From: Gammaproteobacteria bacterium
GTDB lineage: Bacteria; Pseudomonadota; Gammaproteobacteria; Nitrosococcales; Methylophagaceae
Length of the DNA: 20,580 nt
Reading direction: 5' to 3'
NCBI GenBank assembly: GCA_003645385.1
Contig: QNEY01000004.1
Span: 1 to 20,580, forward strand
In this document: one piece after another, positions 14,285 through 20,580 of the stretch
How the letters are laid out: each line of letters starts with the position of its first letter
How positions within the stretch are numbered: position 1 is the stretch's first letter
Notes under the pieces: generated by a model
What the model was told of the DNA's origin: nothing
What the model saw: only the letters and a program-made list of their open reading frames with translations
Database searches by the model: none
Position numbers and translations under genes: made by a program

Positions 14285-16056
14285 GACTTGAAACAGCCAC
14301 AACCATAAGTGCCAGTGATATTTATCGGCGCTTATTAACCTATGTCAAACCATATTGGTTGGTATTTATAATTTCTATAATTGCGATGTTAGTTTTTGCA
14401 GCCACGGAAACAGGCTTGGCTGCAATGATGAAACCATTGATGGATGGCAGTTTTGTTGAGCGTGACCTTGATACAATTAAATTTATTCCTCTAGCACTTA
14501 TTGGTCTATTTATAGTCCGAGGTGTAGCCAATTTTATAACCTCCTATGGTTTAGGCTGGATTGCTCGCAATGTCATCAAAAACCTGCGAACAGAGATATT
14601 TAAATCTCTCATCGCTTTACCTGCCAGTTTTTATGACCACAGTACCCCTGGACAACTTATGTCGCAGTTACTCTATGATGTTGAACAAGTTGCCAATGCT
14701 GCTACTGATGCAATATTAACCATAATTCGTGACAGTCTAACTATTCTTGGCTTACTAGCTTGGATGATTTACCTGAATGGTATGCTGTCGCTGATTATTT
14801 TGCTCACCGTTCCAGCCATTGCATTTTTGACGTTTAAAATCAGCACACGTTTTCGCCGTATCAGTAAAACTATCCAAGGCTCAATGGGTGATGTCAGTCA
14901 TATTAGTAGTGAAATTATTGAAGGCCATCGTGAAGTCAAAACATTTGGTAGTCAGGAATACGAAATCAAACGTTTTGATAAAGTTAATCAAAAAAATCGC
15001 CAACAACGTATGAAAATGGTAGCAACAGATGCCATTAGTCAGCCGCTTATCCAGTTTATTACTGTGCTAGGCCTATCCGTCGTCATTTATATAGCAACAC
15101 TACCGGAGATGCTAGAGCAAATTACTGCAGGCAGTTTTATCTCATTTGTTGCTGCAATGTTTATGATTCTGACGCCACTCAAACGTCTTACTAAGATCAA
15201 TGGCAAGCTACAACCAGGCATTGCAGCTGCACAAGGCATATTTGCTTTATTAGACAAAAAACCTGAGCATGATGCAGGTACAAAAACCATTGAACGTGCA
15301 CAAGGCGATATTCGCTATCAAAATGTGTCGTTCAGCTACAGTCATGAAAAAGGCAAAGTACTCGAAGAGATTTCCTTTCATGCCAAACCGGGACAAACAA
15401 TTGCGTTTGTAGGTCATTCAGGTAGTGGAAAAACAACCTTAGTCAGTTTGTTAGCTCGTTTTTATCCCCTGAGTAGTGGTCAGATCCAAATTGATGGTAT
15501 TGATATTAATGAGCTCACATTGGTCAATCTACGCCAACAAATATCATTGGTGAACCAACAAGTTATCTTATTTAACGACACTATTGCCAACAATATTGCT
15601 TATGGTCAAAAACAACACGTTACTAACGAGCAGATTATTGAAGCGGCTAAAGCCGCCCATGCATGGGACTTCATTGAGCGTTTACCCGATGGACTTGCCA
15701 CACAGGTTGGTCAAAACGGTGTGTTACTATCTGGCGGGCAGCGCCAGCGACTTGCCATTGCACGCGCGTTATTACGTGATGCCCCAATCCTTATTTTAGA
15801 TGAAGCAACTTCTTCATTAGACAGTAAAGCTGAACGTCACATTCAATCAGCAATCGAAACACTAATGAAACAACGTACTACTTTAGTGATAGCACATCGA
15901 TTATCAACTATTGAAAAAGCTGACCAAATTATCGTGATGCATGATGGACGCATCATTGAAACAGGTACCCATGCCGAATTGATTGCAAAAGACCAGCACT
16001 ATACTGAATTACATCGACTGCAATTTCAAGAACAAACTGACGTATCAGACAACTAG
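14281..16056 (+). CDS. msbA: Lipid A export ABC transporter MsbA
   Basis: The 591-residue half-transporter fuses a six-helix membrane domain (about residues 20-320) to an ATPase domain. As a homodimer MsbA flips the lipid A-core from the inner to the outer leaflet of the inner membrane. Walker A GHSGSGKTT is at 378-386, the signature LSGGQRQRLAIARAL begins at 483, and Walker B ILILDEA has Asp507-Glu508; the H-loop is in VIAHRLSTIE. The length is close to E. coli MsbA (582). Position directly before lpxK, as in E. coli, supports MsbA over other exporters of the same fold. The gene ends with two adjacent in-frame stops (TAG TGA, 16054-16059). Confidence 0.95.
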   Translation: MRLETATTISASDIYRRLLTYVKPYWLVFIISIIAMLVFAATETGLAAMMKPLMDGSFVERDLDTIKFIPLALIGLFIVRGVANFITSYGLGWIARNVIKNLRTEIFKSLIALPASFYDHSTPGQLMSQLLYDVEQVANAATDAILTIIRDSLTILGLLAWMIYLNGMLSLIILLTVPAIAFLTFKISTRFRRISKTIQGSMGDVSHISSEIIEGHREVKTFGSQEYEIKRFDKVNQKNRQQRMKMVATDAISQPLIQFITVLGLSVVIYIATLPEMLEQITAGSFISFVAAMFMILTPLKRLTKINGKLQPGIAAAQGIFALLDKKPEHDAGTKTIERAQGDIRYQNVSFSYSHEKGKVLEEISFHAKPGQTIAFVGHSGSGKTTLVSLLARFYPLSSGQIQIDGIDINELTLVNLRQQISLVNQQVILFNDTIANNIAYGQKQHVTNEQIIEAAKAAHAWDFIERLPDGLATQVGQNGVLLSGGQRQRLAIARALLRDAPILILDEATSSLDSKAERHIQSAIETLMKQRTTLVIAHRLSTIEKADQIIVMHDGRIIETGTHAELIAKDQHYTELHRLQFQEQTDVSDN

Positions 16057-16059
16057 TGA

Positions 16060-16074
16060 GTATCAAAATGATAC
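16060..16074. other. Short hairpin between msbA and lpxK
   Basis: GTATCA (16060-16065) and TGATAC (16069-16074) form a 6-bp stem with an AAA loop, just after the msbA double stop and 28 bases before the lpxK ATG. There is no U-run, so termination is unlikely; an effect on lpxK translation or transcript processing is possible. Confidence 0.35.
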
Positions 16075-16102
16075 AAATGCAACTCAACTAATTATCTAAA
16101 TA

Positions 16103-17089
16103 ATGAAATGGCTCATAACTAGCTGGTATCAACCACATCCTATCCGTTGGCTATTATGGTCACTGTCCACTTTATATGGTGCTGTCACCCACTTACGAAG
16201 ATTACTGTATCGCCTCGGGGTTTTTAAACAACACAAATTGAAAGTACCCGTTATTATTGTCGGTAATATTACGGTAGGGGGGACAGGTAAAACGCCTTTT
16301 GTGATCTGGCTTGTAAAACAACTACAACAAGCAGGACTTCGCCCCGGAATTATAAGCCGTGGTTATGGTGGTAAAGCTGAATATTATCCACAACTGGTCA
16401 CGCCACAAAGTGATCCTGCATTAGTAGGTGATGAACCTATTATTATCAGCCGTCATACACATTGTCCGATGGCAGTCGCACCTAATCGTGTTGCGGCTGG
16501 TCAGTTACTAGTCAAACAGTTTGATTGCAACATCATTATTGCTGATGATGGTTTGCAACACTATGCTTTAGCTCGTGATATTGAGATTGTAATTGTCGAT
16601 GGTAATCGCCTATTTGGTAATCAACATCTATTACCTGCCGGGCCATTACGCGAGCCAATGTCACGCTTACAGAATGTAGATTTTATCGTACACAATAATA
16701 GTGAACCATTGACAGAATTCACTATGAGCTTATCGAAAGGACACGCTATTAATCTAACGGATCCCAGTCTCACATCAGAACTAAGCACCTTTAACGATCG
16801 GACTGTACATGCTGTTGCAGGAATCGGTCACCCTGAACGTTTCTTTGATCAATTAACAAAAGATGGATTGAAAATTCATCCTCACCCTTTTTCTGATCAT
16901 CATGCTTTTCAAAAGCATGATCTTGAGTTTAATGATGACAAGCCTATTTTGATGACAGAAAAAGATGCTGTTAAATGTCAGTCTTTTTCTGAAAAAAATA
17001 TGTGGTATATTCCCATCAACGCTACAATAAACAATAATCTTGAACAATTAATCCTAGATAAATTAGCAGGAATCACACCGCATGGATAA
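16103..17089 (+). CDS. lpxK: Tetraacyldisaccharide 4'-kinase LpxK
   Basis: The 328-residue enzyme phosphorylates the 4'-position of the lipid A disaccharide precursor to give lipid IVA (EC 2.7.1.130) on the inner face of the inner membrane. It has the same length as E. coli LpxK. An N-terminal hydrophobic helix (about 13-35) anchors it. The P-loop GNITVGGTGKTP is at residues 54-65, ISRGYGG at 85-91 and the catalytic-region motif DDGLQH at 149-154, followed by LLPAGPLREP. No good ribosome-binding sequence precedes the ATG, so expression may depend on the upstream msbA message. The last codons overlap the start of the ycaR gene. Confidence 0.96.
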   Translation: MKWLITSWYQPHPIRWLLWSLSTLYGAVTHLRRLLYRLGVFKQHKLKVPVIIVGNITVGGTGKTPFVIWLVKQLQQAGLRPGIISRGYGGKAEYYPQLVTPQSDPALVGDEPIIISRHTHCPMAVAPNRVAAGQLLVKQFDCNIIIADDGLQHYALARDIEIVIVDGNRLFGNQHLLPAGPLREPMSRLQNVDFIVHNNSEPLTEFTMSLSKGHAINLTDPSLTSELSTFNDRTVHAVAGIGHPERFFDQLTKDGLKIHPHPFSDHHAFQKHDLEFNDDKPILMTEKDAVKCQSFSEKNMWYIPINATINNNLEQLILDKLAGITPHG

Positions 17090-17261
17090 AACATTACTTG
17101 AAATCTTGGCCTGTCCTAGTTGCAAAGGTAGCTTGAACTATAATAAAGTTCAGCAAGAATTGATTTGCCCTGCTTGCCGCCTTGCCTACCCAATTCGTGA
17201 TGACATTCCGGTTATGCTCACTGATGAAGCTCGTGAACTCGCTGCTGATGAAGAAACATAA
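17082..17261 (+). CDS. ycaR: YcaR/Trm112 family small zinc-binding protein
   Basis: This 59-residue frame begins MDKTLLEILACPSCKG and ends RELAADEET. Two Cys pairs, Cys11/Cys14 (CPSC) and Cys29/Cys32 (CPAC), form a zinc-ribbon, and the segment YPIRDDIPVML is the classic end of the Trm112/YcaR family (PF03966). The start overlaps the last eight bases of lpxK, and the stop lies six bases before kdsB, the same position as ycaR in E. coli and PA2980 in Pseudomonas. Its bacterial function is not well defined; eukaryotic Trm112 activates methyltransferases. AGGA lies about ten bases before the ATG. Confidence 0.95.
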   Translation: MDKTLLEILACPSCKGSLNYNKVQQELICPACRLAYPIRDDIPVMLTDEARELAADEET

Positions 17262-17267
17262 TTCATC

Positions 17268-18023
17268 ATGGCATTTAAAATTGTAATTCCAGCTCGTTTT
17301 TCCTCCAGTCGTTTACCTGGAAAGCCACTTCTGGATATTGCTGGCAAGCCGATGATTCAGCATGTTTATGAACGAGCCAAAGAAAGCATTGCCAGTGAAG
17401 TAATTATTGCTACCGATGACGAACGGATTAAGCAAGTAAGCGAAGCTTTTGGTGCAGATGTGTGTATGACGGGAACTGATCATCCTTCAGGAACAGACAG
17501 ATTAGCTGAAGTTGCCTCACAAAGAGCTTTTTCAGATGATGATATTATTGTTAATGTGCAAGGTGATGAACCTTGCTTACCTGCCAGCCTGATCAATCAA
17601 GTTGCTGACGATCTGAAACAACATCAAGATGCTGATATTGCAACATTATTCAGTCAAATTGATCAGGAAAAACAGGTGTTTGACCCTAACGTAGTAAAAG
17701 TTGTGATGGATAGCCGAGGCTATGCACTGTATTTTAGTCGCGCCCCCATACCATGGATGCGTGATCATTTTGATCAACAATCAACTCTGCCACCGGAGTT
17801 ACCACACTATCGTCATATTGGCTTGTACGGATATCGAGCGAGCTTCTTAAAACACTATGCAGAGCTTAGCCCTTGTATTTTGGAGCAAGAAGAATCCTTA
17901 GAACAACTGCGAGCTTTGTATCACCGTAAGAAAATCCATTTAACAGTTGCTGGAGTTAATCCTGGTCATGGTGTTGATACCGAGCAAGATTTAATTGAAG
18001 TACGCCAATTAATGGCTAACTAA
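17268..18023 (+). CDS. kdsB: 3-deoxy-manno-octulosonate cytidylyltransferase (KdsB)
   Basis: The 251-residue cytosolic enzyme joins CTP and Kdo to make CMP-Kdo (EC 2.7.7.38), the donor for the inner core of lipopolysaccharide. The nucleotide-binding N-terminus IPARFSSSRLPGKPL is at residues 7-21, followed by TGTDHPSGTDR (64-74), NVQGDEPCLP near 94-103, and later HIGLYGYRASFL and LEQEESLEQLRAL. Length agrees with E. coli KdsB (248). It ends the plus-strand operon; about 40 bases after its stop the minus-strand gene next to rne ends. I see no hairpin terminator in that short convergent gap. Confidence 0.97.
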   Translation: MAFKIVIPARFSSSRLPGKPLLDIAGKPMIQHVYERAKESIASEVIIATDDERIKQVSEAFGADVCMTGTDHPSGTDRLAEVASQRAFSDDDIIVNVQGDEPCLPASLINQVADDLKQHQDADIATLFSQIDQEKQVFDPNVVKVVMDSRGYALYFSRAPIPWMRDHFDQQSTLPPELPHYRHIGLYGYRASFLKHYAELSPCILEQEESLEQLRALYHRKKIHLTVAGVNPGHGVDTEQDLIEVRQLMAN

Positions 18024-18064
18024 GAAACTAGAATGAAATACCTTATGGAAAAGTGTCCCTTAAG

Positions 18065-18349
18065 TTATTTGAGATAGGTTTTAAGTAATTTCTCCAGACC
18101 TGCTGCAATTAAATCAGCATGCAGATCTCCCTCCCCATCAAATACAGGCAATACGTAAGTCACAGGTACTGCTCGGTGACCTTCACCATATTGTGTTGCC
18201 TGGATATTGGTGTCATCTTCCAATACCTGTAAAACCAACTCGCAGCCATCTAGCAATTCGATAATTTCACATTGCTGCTGTTGATAAACAACCTGTTGAC
18301 CAAGCAAGATCAACAGGTGTTCACATGAAAATTTATTTTTCGACGACAT
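18065..18349 (-). CDS. Small protein of unknown function overlapping rne
   Basis: I do not recognise this product with certainty. From the ATG at 18347-18349 it has 94 residues; a longer form starting at 18379 would be 104, but that start lies deeper inside rne and its extra residues are basic filler. The sequence has no membrane helix or signal peptide. The first half alternates hydrophobic and polar residues (QQVVYQQQQCEIIELL, then CELVLQVLED), which suggests a small beta-sheet, followed by IQATQYGEGHRAVPVTYVLP and a C-terminal helix DLIAAGLEKLLKTYL. The start overlaps the last 17 bases of rne, so the two are probably translated from one message. AAGAAG precedes the ATG closely. Base and codon use do not look foreign. 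Confidence 0.7.
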   Translation of the reverse strand: MSSKNKFSCEHLLILLGQQVVYQQQQCEIIELLDGCELVLQVLEDDTNIQATQYGEGHRAVPVTYVLPVFDGEGDLHADLIAAGLEKLLKTYLK

Positions 18350-20580
18350 CTTCTTTTGGTTTCGTTTTCCCTGCAGCACTTTTAACCGGTACTACCTTTT
18401 TGTCACCATTATCTTCTGTTGTGGATTTTTTTGCTACTCCTTCAGTAGGTGTCGATGAAACTTCTTTGCTTTGTTTGTCATTTGATGGTGGACGGCGACG
18501 GCGAGTAGTACCTGTAGAGGTTCTACCTCGCCGAGGTTTTTGTGCAACTGATTCAGCTGGCTTATTACCATCTATTTCTTTTGCTTGTTGATTAGCATTT
18601 ACGGGCACATTACCATCAATATCTGGTGATGATTTTGGCATTGAATTACCATTAACTTCTTTCCTTTCAGGTACGACTTTGTTACCTGCATCTTCAGGAA
18701 CATTAGCAGCCTCACCATCATTACGTGGACGACGACGACGACCACCACGACGAGAGCGTTTGGCATTTGAGCTGCGACTGGACTGTTCTTCATCTTTCGA
18801 TGGTGAATTCTGTCCGTCTTGCTGACGAGGCTCTCCATTTGTTACAGGCTTTTGACCTGATTGTTCCTGGTCAGGACGACTACGTGGACTACGACGATTA
18901 TTGCGGTTCCGTGGTTTTCTATTTTGATCGCGTTTTGGTTTATCTTCTGATTTTTGTTCCACTGGTTCTGCTTTCTCTGGCTCTTGATCAGCAGCTTTAC
19001 CTGTAAGTACATTCAACATACGTTTCAACAAACTTGGTTTTTTATCTCCTTTTCTCATTGTTGGTGTTGGCGTTGGTGTTGGTGTTGGTGCCGGTGCAGC
19101 AGGAGAAACACCCGTTACAGCTGCTTGCTCTACAGCTGGCTTACCTTTCATTGCTGCTGGCATTTCAGGTTCAGGTGTTATCATTAAGTGATGGCTGACT
19201 TCAACACGTCGGTCACCTTCCTTAACTCGCTCAATATCATAATGCGGTGTTTCCATATGCGGGTTTGGAATTAATAACAATTTCACCTGATGTCGATGCT
19301 CAATAGCATCCAGTTGAACCCGTTTTTCATTCAGCATGAATGTGGCAACAGGAACAGGAAGTTGAACGATAAGTTGTGAGATTTGTTCTCTCGTTGCTTC
19401 TTCTTCAACCAAACGAAGTACAGCTAAACCAAGTGACTGCACACCACGTACATGGCCTAAACCAGCACAACGTGGACATACTTCTTCATGAGCATCACCT
19501 AATGATGGTCTCAAACGCTGACGAGACATCTCCAGCAAACCAAAACGTGAAATACGCCCTACCTGTACTCGTGCACGATCTACTTTCAAGTGCTCACGTA
19601 AGCGATTTTCAACTTCACGTTGATGGCGACTTGGCCCCATATCAATAAAATCGATAACAACCAGTCCACCTAAATCACGCAAACGTAATTGACGTGCTAT
19701 TTCTTCAGCTGCTTCCAGATTGGTGTTGAAAGCAGTTTCTTCAATATCGCCACCTTTATTTGCCCGAGCAGAGTTAACATCAATTGAAATCAAGGCTTCT
19801 GTGGGGTCAATAACTAAGGCACCACCTGAGGGTAACCGTACTTCATGACGAAATGCAGTCTCGATCTGACTTTCTATTTGATAACGGGTGAATAATGGTA
19901 CTTTATCTTGATAGAGCTTGAATTTTTCCAATTCATGCGGCATAACCATTCGCATAAAGTCATAACCAGTCTGGTAGACTTCAGGTGAATCCACCAATAT
20001 TTCACCCACATCTTTACGCAAATAGTCGCGTAAGGCACGGATAATGATATTACTTTCCTGATAGACCAAGAATGGGGCTGATCGCTCTTGCGTAGCCTTA
20101 TCAATGGCTGTCCATAATTGCACTAGATATTCCAAATCCCATTGCAATTCTTCGGCCTGTTTACCAACACCGGCAGTACGAACAATCATGCCCATACCTT
20201 CAGGTACATCTAATGATCGTAGCGCTTCTTGTAACTCAGCACGCTCATCACCTTCAATCCGACGTGAAATACCACCAGCACGAGGACTGTTAGGCATCAA
20301 TACTAAATAACGGCCTGCAAGACTGATAAATGTTGTTAAAGCAGCGCCTTTGTTGCCTCGCTCTTCTTTCTCAACCTGAATAACCAGTTCTTGACCAACC
20401 GAAAGTACATCTTGCACATTAATACGGCCAGATTCACCTTCTTTATCTTTCTTTTTTGGTTTGAAATAGCTTTTATCTATTTCTTTTAGTGGTAAGAAAC
20501 CCTGTTTTTCTGAGCCATAATCAACAAATACAGCTTCCAGACTTGGTTCAACTCGAGTGATTTTTCCTTTATAGATATTG
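18333..20580 (-). CDS. rne: Ribonuclease E (5' end beyond window)
   Basis: The frame runs unbroken to the right edge; the first visible residues NIYKGKITRVEPSLEAVFVDYG correspond, in parts NIYKGK and FVDYG, to about residue 40 of E. coli RNase E, so roughly 40 N-terminal residues are missing. RNase E is the membrane-associated endonuclease of the RNA degradosome. The S1 domain is followed by the catalytic core: ISIDVNS (catalytic Asp codon 19779-19781) and VIDFIDM (Asp codon 19650-19652). The zinc-link CPRC is at 19467-19478. The C-terminal third is low-complexity: a Pro-Thr repeat, then Arg-rich blocks RRGGRRRRPRN and RRRRPP separated by acidic and Gln/Asn-rich stretches, as expected for the disordered RNA-binding arm. 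It ends inside the start of the next gene. Confidence 0.97.
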   Translation of the reverse strand, partial: NIYKGKITRVEPSLEAVFVDYGSEKQGFLPLKEIDKSYFKPKKKDKEGESGRINVQDVLSVGQELVIQVEKEERGNKGAALTTFISLAGRYLVLMPNSPRAGGISRRIEGDERAELQEALRSLDVPEGMGMIVRTAGVGKQAEELQWDLEYLVQLWTAIDKATQERSAPFLVYQESNIIIRALRDYLRKDVGEILVDSPEVYQTGYDFMRMVMPHELEKFKLYQDKVPLFTRYQIESQIETAFRHEVRLPSGGALVIDPTEALISIDVNSARANKGGDIEETAFNTNLEAAEEIARQLRLRDLGGLVVIDFIDMGPSRHQREVENRLREHLKVDRARVQVGRISRFGLLEMSRQRLRPSLGDAHEEVCPRCAGLGHVRGVQSLGLAVLRLVEEEATREQISQLIVQLPVPVATFMLNEKRVQLDAIEHRHQVKLLLIPNPHMETPHYDIERVKEGDRRVEVSHHLMITPEPEMPAAMKGKPAVEQAAVTGVSPAAPAPTPTPTPTPTMRKGDKKPSLLKRMLNVLTGKAADQEPEKAEPVEQKSEDKPKRDQNRKPRNRNNRRSPRSRPDQEQSGQKPVTNGEPRQQDGQNSPSKDEEQSSRSSNAKRSRRGGRRRRPRNDGEAANVPEDAGNKVVPERKEVNGNSMPKSSPDIDGNVPVNANQQAKEIDGNKPAESVAQKPRRGRTSTGTTRRRRPPSNDKQSKEVSSTPTEGVAKKSTTEDNGDKKVVPVKSAAGKTKPKEDVVEK
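19060..19095 (-). repeat. rne: Hexanucleotide repeat in rne encoding Pro-Thr
   Basis: Six consecutive 6-base units follow the pattern GTTGGT on the plus strand (one GTTGGC, one GCCGGT). On the coding strand they give alternating Pro and Thr/Ala, just after the catalytic region. Units are in frame, so gain or loss by slippage would change linker length without a frameshift. Confidence 0.85.

Noticed and set aside
18325..19187. Several open frames on the plus strand opposite the rne C-terminal region (for example 18325-18591, 18725-19006, 18954-19187)
   Set aside because: They are antisense to low-complexity rne codons rich in Arg, Pro and Asp; the translations are Asp/His- or Cys/Trp-rich and match no protein type.
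20415..20417. GTG as the start of rne
   Set aside because: The frame continues without a stop to the window edge and encodes the conserved S1 region of RNase E, so this GTG is an internal valine codon.
19700..20580. Possibility that the gene is RNase G rather than RNase E
   Set aside because: RNase G lacks the long Arg/Pro-rich C-terminal arm that is clearly present downstream of the catalytic core here.
1..20580. CRISPR arrays, tRNA or rRNA genes, insertion sequences, prophage or defence genes
   Set aside because: No regular spaced repeats, cloverleaf-like segments, transposase or phage-type reading frames are visible; all coding space is taken by housekeeping genes.

Overview
The window reads as a chromosomal housekeeping segment from an AT-rich gammaproteobacterium. 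The basis is the combination of lipid A/Kdo genes, Lol lipoprotein transport, a ComEC homologue, E. coli-type glucokinase and RNase E, together with a gene order (lolC-lolD, DUF2062, comEC, exbB, exbD, msbA, lpxK, ycaR, kdsB, rne nearby) that blends the arrangements I know from Escherichia (comEC-msbA-lpxK-ycaQ-ycaR-kdsB) and Pseudomonas (comEC-exbB-exbD-lpxK-ycaR-kdsB, rne near). A Methylophaga/Thiotrichales-like host is possible, but the sequence does not prove it. I see no rRNA, tRNA, CRISPR array, transposase, integrase, phage gene or defence system.

Region 1 (1-7111, minus strand). Read in the direction of transcription the order is ilvA (threonine dehydratase), an FMN/Fe-S glutamate-synthase-like membrane-anchored protein, a CPA1 Na+/H+ antiporter, then a tightly packed unit of pgl, glk, apaG and a YjdF/DUF2238 membrane protein cut off by the window start. 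pgl and glk serve the entry of glucose into the pentose phosphate or Entner-Doudoroff routes. A plausible promoter sits before pgl.

Region 2 (7112-9892, plus strand). A divergent intergenic region separates ilvA from rpiA. rpiA is followed by a striking 12-bp inverted repeat, then lolC and lolD, which overlap. There is no lolE, so this may be a single-permease (LolF-type) lipoprotein exporter. lolD converges on a DUF2062 gene with overlapping stop codons.

Region 3 (9889-18023). The DUF2062 gene (minus) and comEC (plus) diverge from a 46-bp gap with overlapping candidate promoters. After comEC come a small DUF4870/Tic20-like membrane protein, then exbB-exbD-msbA-lpxK-ycaR-kdsB with start/stop overlaps or very short gaps at most junctions. 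The last part is a lipid A/Kdo supply unit: MsbA flips the lipid A core, LpxK phosphorylates lipid A, and KdsB activates Kdo. ExbB/ExbD form a proton channel of unknown client here, with no TonB beside them.

Region 4 (18065-20580, minus strand). RNase E runs off the right edge, missing about its first 40 residues. A small uncharacterised gene overlaps its 3' end. No stretch longer than about 150 bases lacks a gene. I found no convincing new multi-gene system. The best leads are the rpiA-lolC palindrome, the unassigned FMN/Fe-S protein, the orphan ExbBD inside the lipid A operon and the small gene coupled to rne.
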